Assembly: GCF_003201975.1 (NCBI RefSeq)
Contig: NZ_QJJQ01000003.1
Location: forward strand, 62,001-126,000
From: Pseudogracilibacillus auburnensis
Lineage (GTDB): Bacteria; Bacillota; Bacilli; Bacillales; Amphibacillaceae
Direction of reading: 5' to 3'
DNA length: 64,000 nt
Shown: one piece after another, positions 54,946 to 64,000 of the stretch
Layout: each line of letters begins with the position of its first letter
Position numbering within the stretch: position 1 is the stretch's first letter
The notes under the pieces: model-generated
What the model saw: the letters and a program-made list of their open reading frames with translations, nothing else
Told to the model about the DNA's origin: nothing
Databases searched by the model: none
Translations under genes and position numbers: made by a program

Positions 54946-56343
54946 ATGGAAGTTAATTATACTCCTAAGCAAATAGCAGAGAAGTTAGATCGGTTTATTG
55001 TCGGTCAACAAGATGCAAAGCGATCTGTTGCAGTTGCATTAAGGAATAGGTTCCGTAGAATGCAATTAGAAGGAACGATGAGAGATGAAGTAGTTCCGAA
55101 AAACATTTTAATGATTGGCCCGACAGGGGTTGGAAAAACAGAAGTTGCTAGGAGATTAGCGAAGTTAGTGAAAGCTCCATTTATAAAAGTAGAAGCGACA
55201 AAGTTTACAGAAGTGGGGTATGTCGGTCGTGATGTTGAATCCATGATTCGTGACCTTGTTGAAATGGCGATGCGTATCGTAAAAGAAGAAAAAATGGAAG
55301 CAGTAAAAGATAAAGCAACAGAAGAAGCGAATAAAAAGCTTGTGAAATTAATCGTTCCAGAAATTAAAAAACAAAAAACAATGAAAAACCCTTTTGAAAT
55401 GTTATTTTCAAATATGGACGATTCAGAAGAAATGGATCAAGATAAACAAAAAGATACCGATAATATGATAGAGAAACGAAAAAATGTTGCAAAATTACTT
55501 GCACTTGGCGAATTAGAAGATCAAATCGTCCAAGTAGAAATTGAAGAGCAAGCTCCATCTATGTTCGATATGTTGCAAGGATCTGGTATGGAACAAATGG
55601 GAATGAGCATGCAAGATGCTTTTGGTCAGCTTTTACCAGGTAAAATTAAAAAACGTAAACTTCCCGTCAAAGAAGCGAGAAAAGTGTTAGCACAACAAGA
55701 GGCTCAAAAAATGATTGATATGGAAGAAGCGCAACAAGAGGCAATTAATCGTGCAGAACAAGCTGGCATCGTATTTATCGATGAAATTGATAAAGTGGTA
55801 GGTGCCGATCAGCATGGACCAGGGGTGTCGCGTGAAGGAGTGCAACGAGACATTTTACCAATTGTAGAAGGTTCAACTGTCATAACGAAATATGGTCCTG
55901 TGAAAACCGATCATATTCTCTTTTTTGCAGCTGGTGCCTTTCATATGGCTAAGCCATCTGATTTAATACCTGAATTACAAGGGAGATTTCCAGTAAGGGT
56001 CGAATTTAATAAACTAACAGTCGATGATTTTGTGAAAATTTTAACAGAGCCATCAAATGCACTTTTAAAGCAATATACAGCGTTACTTAGTACAGAAGGT
56101 ATAAATGTCGTTTTTACTGACGAAGCTGTGAAGAGGCTTGCCGAAATTGCTTATCAAGTAAATCAAGATTCAGACAATATCGGTGCAAGAAGATTGCATA
56201 CTATTTTAGAAAAACTATTAGAAGATTTATCGTTCGAAGCACCTGATATTAATTTGGAAACGGTGGAAATAACGACGAATTATGTAAATGAGAAGCTTAA
56301 TGATATTGTGGATGATAAAAAATTAAGCCAATTTATTTTATAA
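54946..56343 (+). CDS. hslU: HslU (ClpY) ATPase
   Basis: The AAA+ unfoldase that feeds HslV. 465 residues (B. subtilis 467). Walker A is [14 protein letters not shown] (~residue 57) and Walker B is [11 protein letters not shown]. The pore GYVGRDVES and the intermediate domain (~110-240) precede '[17 protein letters not shown]'. The C-terminal tail LSQFIL inserts into HslV. GGAAAGGAG lies 12 bases before ATG. It is the last gene before codY, which has its own region. Confidence 0.97.
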   Translation: MEVNYTPKQIAEKLDRFIVGQQDAKRSVAVALRNRFRRMQLEGTMRDEVVPKNILMIGPTGVGKTEVARRLAKLVKAPFIKVEATKFTEVGYVGRDVESMIRDLVEMAMRIVKEEKMEAVKDKATEEANKKLVKLIVPEIKKQKTMKNPFEMLFSNMDDSEEMDQDKQKDTDNMIEKRKNVAKLLALGELEDQIVQVEIEEQAPSMFDMLQGSGMEQMGMSMQDAFGQLLPGKIKKRKLPVKEARKVLAQQEAQKMIDMEEAQQEAINRAEQAGIVFIDEIDKVVGADQHGPGVSREGVQRDILPIVEGSTVITKYGPVKTDHILFFAAGAFHMAKPSDLIPELQGRFPVRVEFNKLTVDDFVKILTEPSNALLKQYTALLSTEGINVVFTDEAVKRLAEIAYQVNQDSDNIGARRLHTILEKLLEDLSFEAPDINLETVEITTNYVNEKLNDIVDDKKLSQFIL

Positions 56344-56458
56344 CGTTTCATAAACATATTTGGACATTGTTGAAGTGGATGATATACATTGCATTTCAGC
56401 AATTCATATAAAAAATAGAGAAAAAACATGATAACATATACACGGAAGGATGGAAGTA

Positions 56459-57238
56459 ATGAATCTTTTAGAACGTACTAGGAAAATAAATGCATTGTTA
56501 CAAAAATCAGCAGGTAAACCAGTGAACTTTAATGATATGTCAAAAACACTATCGGAAGTTATTAACGGAAATGTCTTCATTCTAAGTAGAAGAGGAAAAT
56601 TACTTGGAGTAGCTATTAATCAAGAAATTGAAAATGAACGAATGAAAAACATGTTGGAAGAGCGTCAATTTCCAGAAGAATATACGAAAGAAATATTAAA
56701 TGTCCAAGAGACGACAGCAAACATTGATACAGAAAGTATTTATACTGTGTTCCCATATGAAAATCGTGAACTTTTCCAAGATGGGTTAACAACAATTGTT
56801 CCGATTATTGGTGGAGGAGAAAGAATAGGTACACTCATTCTAGGGCGACTTACTGAAAGCTTTAATGATGATGATTTAATTTTAGCTGAATACGGAGCAA
56901 CTGTTGTTGGAATGGAAATTCTTCAAGGAAAAGCGGAGGAAATTGAGTTAGAAGCAAGAAGTAAAGCTGTCGTACAAATGGCGATTAGTTCATTATCTTT
57001 TAGTGAGTTAGAAGCTATTGATCATATTTTTGAAGAGTTAAACGGGAAGGAAGGATTACTTGTTGCAAGTAAAATTGCTGATCGAGTAGGAATTACCCGT
57101 TCAGTTATCGTAAATGCGCTAAGAAAGCTTGAGAGTGCAGGAGTTATTGAATCTCGCTCTCTTGGAATGAAAGGAACATATATTAAAGTATTAAACGAAA
57201 AGTTTTTAGTAGAACTCGATAAACTAAGAACTAAATAA
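56459..57238 (+). CDS. codY: GTP-sensing pleiotropic repressor CodY
   Basis: Senses branched-chain amino acids and GTP and represses hundreds of stationary-phase genes. The N-terminal GAF domain includes [19 protein letters not shown] and '[19 protein letters not shown]'. The C-terminal winged helix reads [20 protein letters not shown] followed by [15 protein letters not shown] 56459, with AAGGATGG upstream, gives exactly 259 residues as in B. subtilis; an upstream ATG at 56450 is inside the ribosome site. A strong terminator follows. Confidence 0.97.
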   Translation: MNLLERTRKINALLQKSAGKPVNFNDMSKTLSEVINGNVFILSRRGKLLGVAINQEIENERMKNMLEERQFPEEYTKEILNVQETTANIDTESIYTVFPYENRELFQDGLTTIVPIIGGGERIGTLILGRLTESFNDDDLILAEYGATVVGMEILQGKAEEIELEARSKAVVQMAISSLSFSELEAIDHIFEELNGKEGLLVASKIADRVGITRSVIVNALRKLESAGVIESRSLGMKGTYIKVLNEKFLVELDKLRTK

Positions 57239-57258
57239 CTAGATAAGAAACATAATGA

Positions 57259-57288
57259 AAAACAGCTACTTATTGTAGCTGTTTTTTA
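57259..57288 (+). terminator. Terminator after codY
   Basis: AAAACAGCTAC (57259-57269) pairs with GTAGCTGTTTT (57275-57285), then TT. Confidence 0.9.
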
Positions 57289-57663
57289 ATTTTAATGTAA
57301 AGTATATAGTTCTATTTATCGATATGTTCGAAAAAACCAATCAATATTTATCCTACTTTTCTTCTATTTTTTGTAAAAAGGTGCTTATAATAGTCATTTT
57401 TATCGAAAGGACTTTTTGCATAGTGTCATAAAAATGAAAATAAAATGAAATATAATAATAGGATAAAAGACCCCTTTTTCATTTAAATAGTAATAATATG
57501 TAAAAAATCATTAGTCCTATAGGCTCAATTATTAAATTTATATTGCAAAATAGTAGATAATTAGTAGACTTTAGTTACAATATCATCTAAAATAATGATG
57601 TATTCGATAAAAATAAACAAAAACTGAACATGATGTCGAATTTTGACTAAGGAGCGTATTTCC
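57289..57663. other. AT-rich upstream region of the flagellar operon
   Basis: About 370 bases without a gene. No clear sigma-D promoter (TAAA-N15-GCCGATAT) was found. A TATAAT-containing sequence near 57450 and TACAAT near 57577 could be sigma-A -10 sites. I see no good CodY box. Confidence 0.35.
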
Positions 57664-58053
57664 GTGAAATTATTTGATCAAACAATGAATACATTGGAAC
57701 AATCATTAAATTATGCGACAAAACGAAATGCAGTTATTACGAATAATATTGCCAATGTAGATACACCGAACTATAAATCACAGGATGTCGTGTTTAAACA
57801 TGCATTAAACGACGAAATTAGTAAATTGGAAACAAAACGAACTCATCCGAAACATATTCCATTTCTAGAAGATAATGAACCATTTAGGACGATCACGAAA
57901 AAAAATACATTATACAATCATAATCAAAATAATGTCGATATGGATAAAGAGATGTCTGATTTAGCCAAAAATCAAATCTATTATCGAAGCTTGATTGATC
58001 GGATGAATGGAAAATTATCTAATTTACAAACTGTAATTAGAGGAGGTAGGTAA
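57664..58053 (+). CDS. flgB: Flagellar basal-body rod protein FlgB
   Basis: Proximal rod subunit exported by the flagellar type III system. Start GTG 57664 with AAGGAGCG upstream gives 129 residues, exactly the B. subtilis length; the longer open frame begins at the ribosome site itself. The N-terminal rod motif ITNNIANVDTPNYKSQDV (~residues 25-42) and the C-terminal 'YRSLIDRMNGKLSNLQTVI' are conserved. First gene of the fla operon here. Confidence 0.96.
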   Translation: MKLFDQTMNTLEQSLNYATKRNAVITNNIANVDTPNYKSQDVVFKHALNDEISKLETKRTHPKHIPFLEDNEPFRTITKKNTLYNHNQNNVDMDKEMSDLAKNQIYYRSLIDRMNGKLSNLQTVIRGGR

Positions 58054-58055
58054 AA

Positions 58056-58511
58056 TTGTCGATATTTCATGCGTTTAATACTAGTGCTAGTTCCCTAACC
58101 GCACAAAGATTACGAATGGATGTAACTGCTGCAAATATTGCCAACCAACAAACGACAAGAGCAACAATAAATGAAAATGGGGAGTTTGAACCATACAGAA
58201 GGAAAATGGTGACGATGGCTCCGAAATCAAACGAGTTTAAAACATATTTACATAAAGCAAGATATGGTTATTCATCCCCAACAAACGGTGTAAAAGTTAC
58301 TGGTATTGTTGACGATACAGAGCCATTCAAGATGGTCTTTGATCCTACACACCCAGATGCAAATGAGGATGGATATGTGAGTTACCCAAACGTCGATCCA
58401 TTAAAGGAAATGGTTGATTTAATGAGTGCTTCTAGGTCATATGAAGCAAATATTACCTCTTTAAATGCGACAAAAGACATGTTGTTAAAAGCGCTAGAGA
58501 TTGGTAGATAA
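58056..58511 (+). CDS. flgC: Flagellar basal-body rod protein FlgC
   Basis: Rod subunit. It starts with TTG after AGGAGGTAGG. The N-terminal rod motif reads RMDVTAANIANQQTTRA and the C-terminal 'LMSASRSYEANITSLNATKDMLLKALEIG' is typical. 151 residues. Spacing to flgB is 2 bases, so it is translationally coupled. Confidence 0.96.
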   Translation: MSIFHAFNTSASSLTAQRLRMDVTAANIANQQTTRATINENGEFEPYRRKMVTMAPKSNEFKTYLHKARYGYSSPTNGVKVTGIVDDTEPFKMVFDPTHPDANEDGYVSYPNVDPLKEMVDLMSASRSYEANITSLNATKDMLLKALEIGR

Positions 58512-58537
58512 TTTTAGTGATAAAGGAGAAGTGAAAA

Positions 58538-58843
58538 TTGCCAGAGCAAATTAGAGCGATTTCAACTGTATCACCATTACAGCAAACAGAAAACCGATTA
58601 ATTATTGATCAACCATCAAAAGATAATAACTTTAGTAACGTCTTAAAATCAGCACTAAATCAAATAAGTAAGCAAGAGCACGAATCGAACGTAAAGACAG
58701 AACTGTTAGCAAAAGGAAAGATAGACGATCTTCATGATGTAATGATCACAGCTCAAAAAGCAAGTATTACCGTAGAAACCGCAGTACAAGTTCAACAAAA
58801 AGTAATCGATATTTATAATGAAATGATGCGAATGCAAGTGTAA
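58538..58843 (+). CDS. fliE: Flagellar hook-basal body protein FliE
   Basis: MS-ring to rod adaptor, 101 residues (B. subtilis 106). The C-terminal half HDVMITAQKASITVETAVQV then QQKVIDIYNEMMRMQV is the FliE hallmark. TTG start with AAAGGAG upstream. In B. subtilis fliF follows almost at once; here a 350-base repeat-like insert separates them. Confidence 0.95.
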   Translation: MPEQIRAISTVSPLQQTENRLIIDQPSKDNNFSNVLKSALNQISKQEHESNVKTELLAKGKIDDLHDVMITAQKASITVETAVQVQQKVIDIYNEMMRMQV

Positions 58844-59196
58844 GATGTTGCGTATCCTTTTTAGCAGTAAGAAAGGATAAATCCTTTTTATACTGTACAC
58901 TGACTAAAAGCGCGACGTCCTGGGACCGTGTTTACGCTTGTCCCATCGAAGACTTTTTCGACTACGATTATTTTCCACAATAAATAGTATACGTCGAAAG
59001 TGCAACTTTCGTTCTTGCCAGAAGCTTGGCAAATAAGCTAATCATTTATTTTATCATTACAACATCACCTTTGCGTCGCCTAACGGCTTGCCAATCGGTG
59101 TGTTTTCTTCAGTAAATGCCAAGTTTTCTAATGGAAAAAAGCAAAATCTTAGTTTTAATAGTTCATTTTTTTATTACTTGATGTCGGTGGGATTAT
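58844..59196. repeat. Repeat-like insert between fliE and fliF
   Basis: About 350 bases without a gene. GCGACGTCCTGGGACCG and GTCCCATCGAAGAC (58919-58963) resemble 34.09-34.13 kb. CACC...CGCCTAACGGCTTGCC...GGTGT (59070-59102) resembles 53.21-53.25 kb. GCCAAGTTTT (59117-59126) recurs near 2.35 kb. It therefore shares blocks with three other intergenic sites. Confidence 0.55.
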
Positions 59197-60789
59197 ATGA
59201 AGGAAAAATGGGAGCAAATAAGCCAACAAATTAAATTATTATGGATCAATAGTTCAAAAAAGCAAAAAACTCTTTTCTTTAGTATTTTTGGTATCGTTAT
59301 TGCATTCATTGCCGCTATTACAATCTTTACATCATCCAATCACTTTGTACCGCTGTATACTAATTTATCGATTCAAGAGGTAGGACAAATAAAAGAAGAA
59401 TTAGATAGCAGAAATATTCCGTATGAATTGGAAAGTGGAGGCACGACGATAAAAGTTCCTGAAGAACAGAGTGAACAACTGTTAGTAGATTTAGCAGGTC
59501 AAGGAATACCGCATAGTGGAAACATAGATTATTCATTTTTTAGTGAAAACGCCTCCTGGGGTATTACAGATAATGAATTTAATATGATGAAGTTAGATGC
59601 TATGCAGACAGAATTAGCAAACTTAATTAAAAGCGTCGACGGTATTGAAGATGCTAAAGTGATGATCAATTTACCGCAACAATCTGTTTTTGTTAGTGAT
59701 TCTATCGAAAATGCAAGTGCATCCATCGTTTTACATACACAATATGGATATGAATTTAAAGGAAATCAAATTGAATCACTATATCATTTAGTTTCCAAAG
59801 CTATACCAAATTTACCGGCAGAAAATATCGTTATCATGAACCAATACTTTGAATATTTTGATCAATTATCTGTCAGTGGGGCAGAAAATGAGTTTTCACA
59901 GCAACAAAATATAAAAAGAGATATTGAACGAGATATTCAGAAACGATTACAACAAATGCTCGGTACAATGGTTGGTATGGATAAAGTAATTGCCTCTGTT
60001 ACCGCAGATATAGATTTTACAAATGAAAACCGGGTAGAAGAATTAGTCGAGCCAGTTGATATCGATAATATGGAAGGTATCCCAGTAAGTATCGAAACAA
60101 TTCAAGAAACGTTTGAAGGAAATCAAGCACAAGGTGGTGTAGCTGGAACTGGCGATGAAGATATTGCTAATTATCCAGGTGTAGCGGCAGGTGAAGAAGG
60201 GGATTATGAGTTAGCAAAGGAAACAATTAATTACGAACTAAACCGAATCCACAAGGATATCGCTGAATCACCTTATAAAATCCGTGATTTAGGAATTCAA
60301 GTCGTAGTTGATAGTGTTCGGCAAGTAGATGGTGACAATGTTGAACTATTGACACAACAAGAACAAAATACAGTCGAGGATGGAATTGCATCGATCGTAA
60401 ATTCGATGATTACCACTTCGATCGATAAAGAATATGGTGAAGTCGATCCGGAAGAAAAGGTATCCATCGTGTTCCAAGAATTTAATGGACGCGATACAAC
60501 GATTCCTGATAATACAACACCAATCATTCCGATGTGGATGTACATAGTAGGTTCAATACTTTTAGTCGTCATCATTATTTTAGTTGTTTTACTACTTAGA
60601 AATAGAAGAAAAGAAGAGGAAGAGCCGAGCGTTGATTCTTTTGACATGACTGAAGAGCCTGAAGTTCCCGATATTAGTAATCAACCTAAATCTGAAGCTG
60701 ATGTACAAAGGGAGCAATTGGAGAAAATGGCAAAAGATCAACCAGAGGATTTTGCAAAATTATTAAGAAGCTGGATTTCAGATGATTAG
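59197..60789 (+). CDS. fliF: Flagellar MS-ring protein FliF
   Basis: Forms the MS ring in the cytoplasmic membrane. N-terminal membrane helix at ~25-44 (FFSIFGIVIAFIAAITIF) and C-terminal one at ~447-468. The periplasmic ring-building domain ('SIQEVGQIKEELDSRNIPYE') follows the first helix. The C-terminal cytoplasmic tail binds FliG ('QREQLEKMAKDQPEDFAKLL'). 530 residues (B. subtilis 536). Start ATG 59197, with a weak ribosome site GTCGGTGGG. Confidence 0.96.
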   Translation: MKEKWEQISQQIKLLWINSSKKQKTLFFSIFGIVIAFIAAITIFTSSNHFVPLYTNLSIQEVGQIKEELDSRNIPYELESGGTTIKVPEEQSEQLLVDLAGQGIPHSGNIDYSFFSENASWGITDNEFNMMKLDAMQTELANLIKSVDGIEDAKVMINLPQQSVFVSDSIENASASIVLHTQYGYEFKGNQIESLYHLVSKAIPNLPAENIVIMNQYFEYFDQLSVSGAENEFSQQQNIKRDIERDIQKRLQQMLGTMVGMDKVIASVTADIDFTNENRVEELVEPVDIDNMEGIPVSIETIQETFEGNQAQGGVAGTGDEDIANYPGVAAGEEGDYELAKETINYELNRIHKDIAESPYKIRDLGIQVVVDSVRQVDGDNVELLTQQEQNTVEDGIASIVNSMITTSIDKEYGEVDPEEKVSIVFQEFNGRDTTIPDNTTPIIPMWMYIVGSILLVVIIILVVLLLRNRRKEEEEPSVDSFDMTEEPEVPDISNQPKSEADVQREQLEKMAKDQPEDFAKLLRSWISDD

Positions 60790-60795
60790 GAGGAG

Positions 60796-61815
60796 ATGGA
60801 AATAGCTAGAAAAATGAAGCAATTAACAGGAAAACAAAAAGCTGCCATACTCTTAATCTCACTCGGCCCAGATGTTTCCGCAGAAGTGTATAAACATTTA
60901 ACAGAGGAAGAAATTGAGAAATTAAGTTTAGAAATTTCATCTGTACAAAAAGTGGATACACATTTAAAAGAAGAAATATTGGAGCAATTCCATCAAATCG
61001 CAATTGCGCAAGATTATATTTCTCAAGGCGGTGTAGGTTATGCAAAAACAGTTTTAGAGAAAGCGTTTGGAAAACAAGAAGCATTAAGTATTATTAATCG
61101 ATTAACATCCTCCTTGCAAGTAAGGCCGTTTGACTTTGCAAGAAAGGCAGATCCAAACCAAGTATTAAACTTTATTCAAGGTGAACATCCACAAACTATT
61201 GCACTAGTTCTCTCTTATTTAGATCCGGAACAAGCTGGCCAAATTCTATCTGAATTAGAGGAGGATGTTCAAGCAGATATTGCAAGTCGAATCGCAACGA
61301 TGGATTCAACTCCGCCAGATATTATTACAGAAATAGAGCAAGTGCTTGAAAAAAATATTTCTAGTTCCTTGACAGAGGATTATACACAGACTGGCGGAAT
61401 TCAAGCTGTTGTAGAAGTATTAAACGAAGTAGATCGAAGTACGGAACGAACTATTCTAGATACACTTGAAATACAAGATCCGGAGCTTGCAGAAGAAATT
61501 AAAAAGCGCATGTTCATTTTCGACGATATCGTTATATTGGATAATCGCGCAATTCAACGTATTATACGTGAAGTTGAGAACGAAGATTTACGTCTTGCTT
61601 TACGTGTTGCTAGTGATGAAGTAAAAGATGTCATATTCAAAAACATGTCACAACGAATGGCAGAAACCTTTAAAGAAGAAATGGAATACATGGGGCCTGT
61701 TCGCTTAAGAGATGTTGAAGAGGCTCAAACGAGAATTGTTGGTACAATTCGTAGACTTGATGAAATTGGAGAAATTGTCATTGCTCGTGGCGGGGGAGAC
61801 GATATTATTGTCTAA
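60796..61815 (+). CDS. fliG: Flagellar motor switch protein FliG
   Basis: Torque-generating rotor protein. LTGKQKAAILLISLGPDVSA near the N-terminus, the EHPQTIALVLSYL motif in the middle domain (~residue 130) and the charged C-terminal motor helix 'RIIREVENEDLRLALRVASDE' are clear. 339 residues (B. subtilis 338). ATG 60796 is only 2 bases after GGAGG. An ATA at 60802 has ideal 8-base spacing and would align with the B. subtilis start (MARR... versus IARK...). The next ATG, at 60814, is too far. Confidence 0.95.
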   Translation: MEIARKMKQLTGKQKAAILLISLGPDVSAEVYKHLTEEEIEKLSLEISSVQKVDTHLKEEILEQFHQIAIAQDYISQGGVGYAKTVLEKAFGKQEALSIINRLTSSLQVRPFDFARKADPNQVLNFIQGEHPQTIALVLSYLDPEQAGQILSELEEDVQADIASRIATMDSTPPDIITEIEQVLEKNISSSLTEDYTQTGGIQAVVEVLNEVDRSTERTILDTLEIQDPELAEEIKKRMFIFDDIVILDNRAIQRIIREVENEDLRLALRVASDEVKDVIFKNMSQRMAETFKEEMEYMGPVRLRDVEEAQTRIVGTIRRLDEIGEIVIARGGGDDIIV

Positions 61816-62569
61816 GACGATGGATCAAAATAAAATGCATCATAATCATAAAGTGATTTCTATTAAAAAAATGACCAATATGAATAGGCATAAAACTGAT
61901 TTCGACGAGTTAAATATGGACGAGCAACATGCCACTATACAAGTAGAAATAGAAAAAGCAAAACAACAATTAGCTACGTTACAAGAACAAAAAGAAAAAA
62001 TGTTAAACGATATGAAAGAGGCAATCAAAAAGGAAAAAGAAGTATGGCTCAAAGAGAAGGAAATAGAAAGACAAAAAGCAGAAAAAATTGGTTATGGCAT
62101 CGGCTATGATAAAGGACAAGAAAATGCGGAACAAGAATACGAAAAACTTCTTACACAAGCAAATGAAATCGTAAGTAAAGCAAAACACGATTATGAACAA
62201 ACGATTGAAAAACATCAACAGGCAATTATTCAACTAGCTATTTCTGCTGCTGAGAAAATAATAAATGATCAAATTTCAAAAAATCAGGATTACTTCACAG
62301 CAATTGTCGTAAAAGCAATGGATGAATTAAAAGACAAATCAACTATCGCCATTTATGTAAGTCCGCATGATTATACATTCATTTGTCAGCAAAAAGAAGA
62401 ATTAGAGCAAATCCTGGAAGAAGGCGAACTTCTATCCATTTATGTCGATCAACATTTACATCAAGGTGATTGTGTCATAAGACATCCGTTTGGACAGATT
62501 AATGTTGGTATCGACCTTCAACTCCAACAGCTAAAAAATGCTTTGGAAGAAAATGTAACGGAGAATTGA
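61808..62569 (+). CDS. fliH: Flagellar assembly protein FliH
   Basis: Negative regulator and stalk of the FliI ATPase. The N-terminal ~100 residues are charged and low-complexity, followed by a coiled coil (Q/E/K heptads). The C-terminal half (from ~140) resembles the peripheral stalk of F-type ATPases. TTG 61808, with GGGGGAG 9 bases upstream inside fliG, gives 253 residues; ATG 61820 is an alternative. The open frame before 61808 is fliG shadow. Confidence 0.9.
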   Translation: MSKTMDQNKMHHNHKVISIKKMTNMNRHKTDFDELNMDEQHATIQVEIEKAKQQLATLQEQKEKMLNDMKEAIKKEKEVWLKEKEIERQKAEKIGYGIGYDKGQENAEQEYEKLLTQANEIVSKAKHDYEQTIEKHQQAIIQLAISAAEKIINDQISKNQDYFTAIVVKAMDELKDKSTIAIYVSPHDYTFICQQKEELEQILEEGELLSIYVDQHLHQGDCVIRHPFGQINVGIDLQLQQLKNALEENVTEN

Positions 62570-63891
62570 TGATGGAAATCGACACATTACTAAAAGTCAT
62601 TGAACAGGCTGATACATATAAACGATACGGAAAAGTGTTACGAATTGTTGGTTTAATGATCGAATCACTTGGCCCTGCGGCAAATATAGGAGAAGTATGT
62701 ATCATTCATCCTGAATCTAATTTGCAAAAACCAATATTAGCTGAAGTTGTCGGTTTTCATAATGAAAAAATTATTCTAATGCCGTACACCGAAGTAACAG
62801 AAATCGGACCAGGTTGTTTAGTGGAATCAACGAGAAAACCGTTAATGATCAAAGTTGGTCGAAGTTTAATTGGTAGTACGATCGATGCCTTGGGTAATAA
62901 TTTAGATAAATCATCGTTACCGAAAGGACTTAAAAATTATATTACGGAACAAACTCCACCCAATCCAATGATGCGACCAACAATCGACGAGCCAATCCAA
63001 GTAGGTGTCCGCGCGATCGATTCCTTATTAACGGTAGGAAAAGGGCAAAGAATTGGAATCTTTGCCGGAAGTGGTGTCGGGAAAAGTACATTACTTGGTA
63101 TGATTGCGCGAAACAGCGCGGCGGATGTCAATGTCATTGCATTAATTGGTGAGCGTGGTCGAGAAGTAAGAGAGTTTATTGAAAAAGATTTAGGTGAAGA
63201 AGGATTAAAAAAATCAATCGTCGTCGTCGCTACATCAGACCAACCAGCATTAATGCGAATTAAGGGAGCTTATACCGCAACTGCGATTAGTGAATATTTT
63301 CGCGATTTAGGCTTACACGTAAATTTAATGATGGACTCTGTCACAAGAGTAGCCATGGCCCAAAGAGAAATCGGGTTAGCAATCGGAGAGCCCCCAACAA
63401 CTAAAGGGTACACTCCTTCTGTGTTTGCAACCTTGCCTAAATTATTAGAGCGAACAGGAACAAATGAACATGGGACAATCACTGCTTTTTATACTGTCTT
63501 AGTTGATGGTGATGATATGAATGAACCGATTGCTGATGCTGTAAGGGGAATTTTGGATGGGCACTTTATCTTGGAAAGAAGACTTGCCGAAATGGGGCAA
63601 TTTCCGGCCATTAATGTGCTAAAGTCTGTTAGCCGGGTAATGAATCAAATCGTTGATGAAGAGCATTTACATACAGCCAGGCGAATACGTAGCTTAATGG
63701 CAATTTATGAAGAAAATAGTGAACTTATTCAAATCGGTGCGTATAAACACGGAACAAATAAACAAATTGATGAAGCAATTTCTTTTTATCCAACGATTCA
63801 AGCTTTTTTGAGACAAGGTATTTTGGAAAAAGAACTTTTTCAACAATCAATCGATAAAATGCATCAATTACTTACTGGTGGTGGTTCATAA
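62569..63891 (+). CDS. fliI: Flagellum-specific ATP synthase FliI
   Basis: Export ATPase hexamer. Walker A is GIFAGSGVGKSTLLG (~residue 165) and Walker B is 'VNLMMDSVTRVAMAQREIGL'. The DNA is a close match to B. subtilis FliI (~440 residues). ATG 62569 overlaps the fliH stop (TGATG) and ATG 62572 is the other option; CGGAG precedes both. Its stop shares a base with fliJ. Confidence 0.96.
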   Translation: MMEIDTLLKVIEQADTYKRYGKVLRIVGLMIESLGPAANIGEVCIIHPESNLQKPILAEVVGFHNEKIILMPYTEVTEIGPGCLVESTRKPLMIKVGRSLIGSTIDALGNNLDKSSLPKGLKNYITEQTPPNPMMRPTIDEPIQVGVRAIDSLLTVGKGQRIGIFAGSGVGKSTLLGMIARNSAADVNVIALIGERGREVREFIEKDLGEEGLKKSIVVVATSDQPALMRIKGAYTATAISEYFRDLGLHVNLMMDSVTRVAMAQREIGLAIGEPPTTKGYTPSVFATLPKLLERTGTNEHGTITAFYTVLVDGDDMNEPIADAVRGILDGHFILERRLAEMGQFPAINVLKSVSRVMNQIVDEEHLHTARRIRSLMAIYEENSELIQIGAYKHGTNKQIDEAISFYPTIQAFLRQGILEKELFQQSIDKMHQLLTGGGS

Positions 63892-64000
63892 TGTCGCAAA
63901 CAGCCGTATTACATAAAATATTACATGTCCGAGAACAAGAGAAAAAAGATGCTCAAATGGAACAAATAAGCGCGAGAAACTATTTCGAAGAAGTTGCAAC
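63891..64000 (+). CDS. fliJ: Flagellar export chaperone FliJ, N-terminal part
   Basis: Only the first 36 codons are inside the window (MSQTAVLHKILHVREQEKKD then further charged residues). FliJ is a small coiled-coil protein that links FliI to FlhA. The start overlaps the fliI stop by one base, the usual order. The right edge cuts the gene. Confidence 0.85.
   Translation, partial: MSQTAVLHKILHVREQEKKDAQMEQISARNYFEEVA

Noticed and set aside
57289-57663. CodY box or sigma-D promoter before flgB
   Set aside because: No AATTTTCWGAAAATT-like or TAAA/GCCGATAT sequence was found; regulation of the operon cannot be stated.
1-64000. CRISPR arrays, tRNA or rRNA genes, classical metabolite riboswitches, intact transposases
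   Set aside because: None seen: no regularly spaced direct repeats, no tRNA-like cloverleaf noticed, and no known riboswitch core recognised apart from a possible L19 leader.

Overview
The window is a low-GC Firmicute chromosome segment, almost certainly from a spore-forming, flagellated member of the Bacillaceae. Gene order follows the Bacillus subtilis yloB-to-fliJ region closely. SpoVM (a 26-residue spore peptide), RemA, PrkC/PrpC, FapR, CodY and the flgB-fliJ operon all point the same way. Frequent TTG/GTG starts, strong AGGAGG ribosome sites and GC-richer intergenic repeats suggest a relative of halotolerant genera such as Oceanobacillus or Virgibacillus; this genus-level guess is inference.

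Layout. 1-1.1 kb: end of a Ca2+ P-type ATPase gene and a metK relic. 2.4-15.2 kb: yicC, remA, gmk, rpoZ, coaBC, priA, fmt, rsmB, prpC, prkC, rsgA, rpe and spoVM. 15.4-16.6 kb: rpmB and a tandem DUF1259 gene on the minus strand. 16.6-19.1 kb: an accessory patch of decayed genes, tiny ORFs and an SOS-type operon (WYL-like protein plus YolD). 19.3-28.2 kb: fakA, recG and the fatty-acid operon fapR-plsX-fabD-fabG-acpP, then rnc. 28.2-29.2 kb: repeats and a DUF1128 gene. 29.4-38.9 kb: smc, ftsY, ylxM, ffh, rpsP, khpA, ylqD, rimM, trmD, rplS. 39.0-42.6 kb: a second accessory patch with an inverted repeat copy, an NhaC-type antiporter, a GrpB pseudogene and a candidate type I toxin-antitoxin pair. 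42.6-57.3 kb: lepB, rbgA, rnhB, ylqG, ylqH, sucCD, dprA, topA, xerC, hslVU, codY. 57.6-64 kb: flgB-flgC-fliE-fliF-fliG-fliH-fliI-fliJ, cut by the window end.

The most interesting part is a possible small SOS network. At 41.6-41.96 kb a 25-29 residue Hol_Tox-like membrane peptide is encoded on the minus strand, convergent with a short untranslated RNA on the plus strand. Each transcript has its own extended -10 promoter and its own terminator, and their 3' parts overlap by about 120 nt, as in TxpA/RatA and BsrG/SR4. The toxin promoter carries a GAAC-N4-GTTC LexA-type box. A second box, a full match to the B. subtilis consensus, sits between the -35 and -10 of the WYL-like/yolD operon at 18.4 kb. 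Other points of note are a 28-residue Cys/Arg-rich ORF at 17.9 kb, several families of repeats placed where B. subtilis carries genes (def, sdaAB/sdaAA, trmFO), and an altered G4 motif in RbgA.

The rest is conserved core metabolism: envelope lipid synthesis under FapR, protein targeting (FtsY, Ffh, YlxM, signal peptidase), ribosome maturation (RbgA, RsgA, RimM, TrmD, RsmB), phospho-signalling (PrkC/PrpC), nutrient regulation (CodY) and flagellar export. No tRNA, rRNA, CRISPR array or intact transposase gene was seen.
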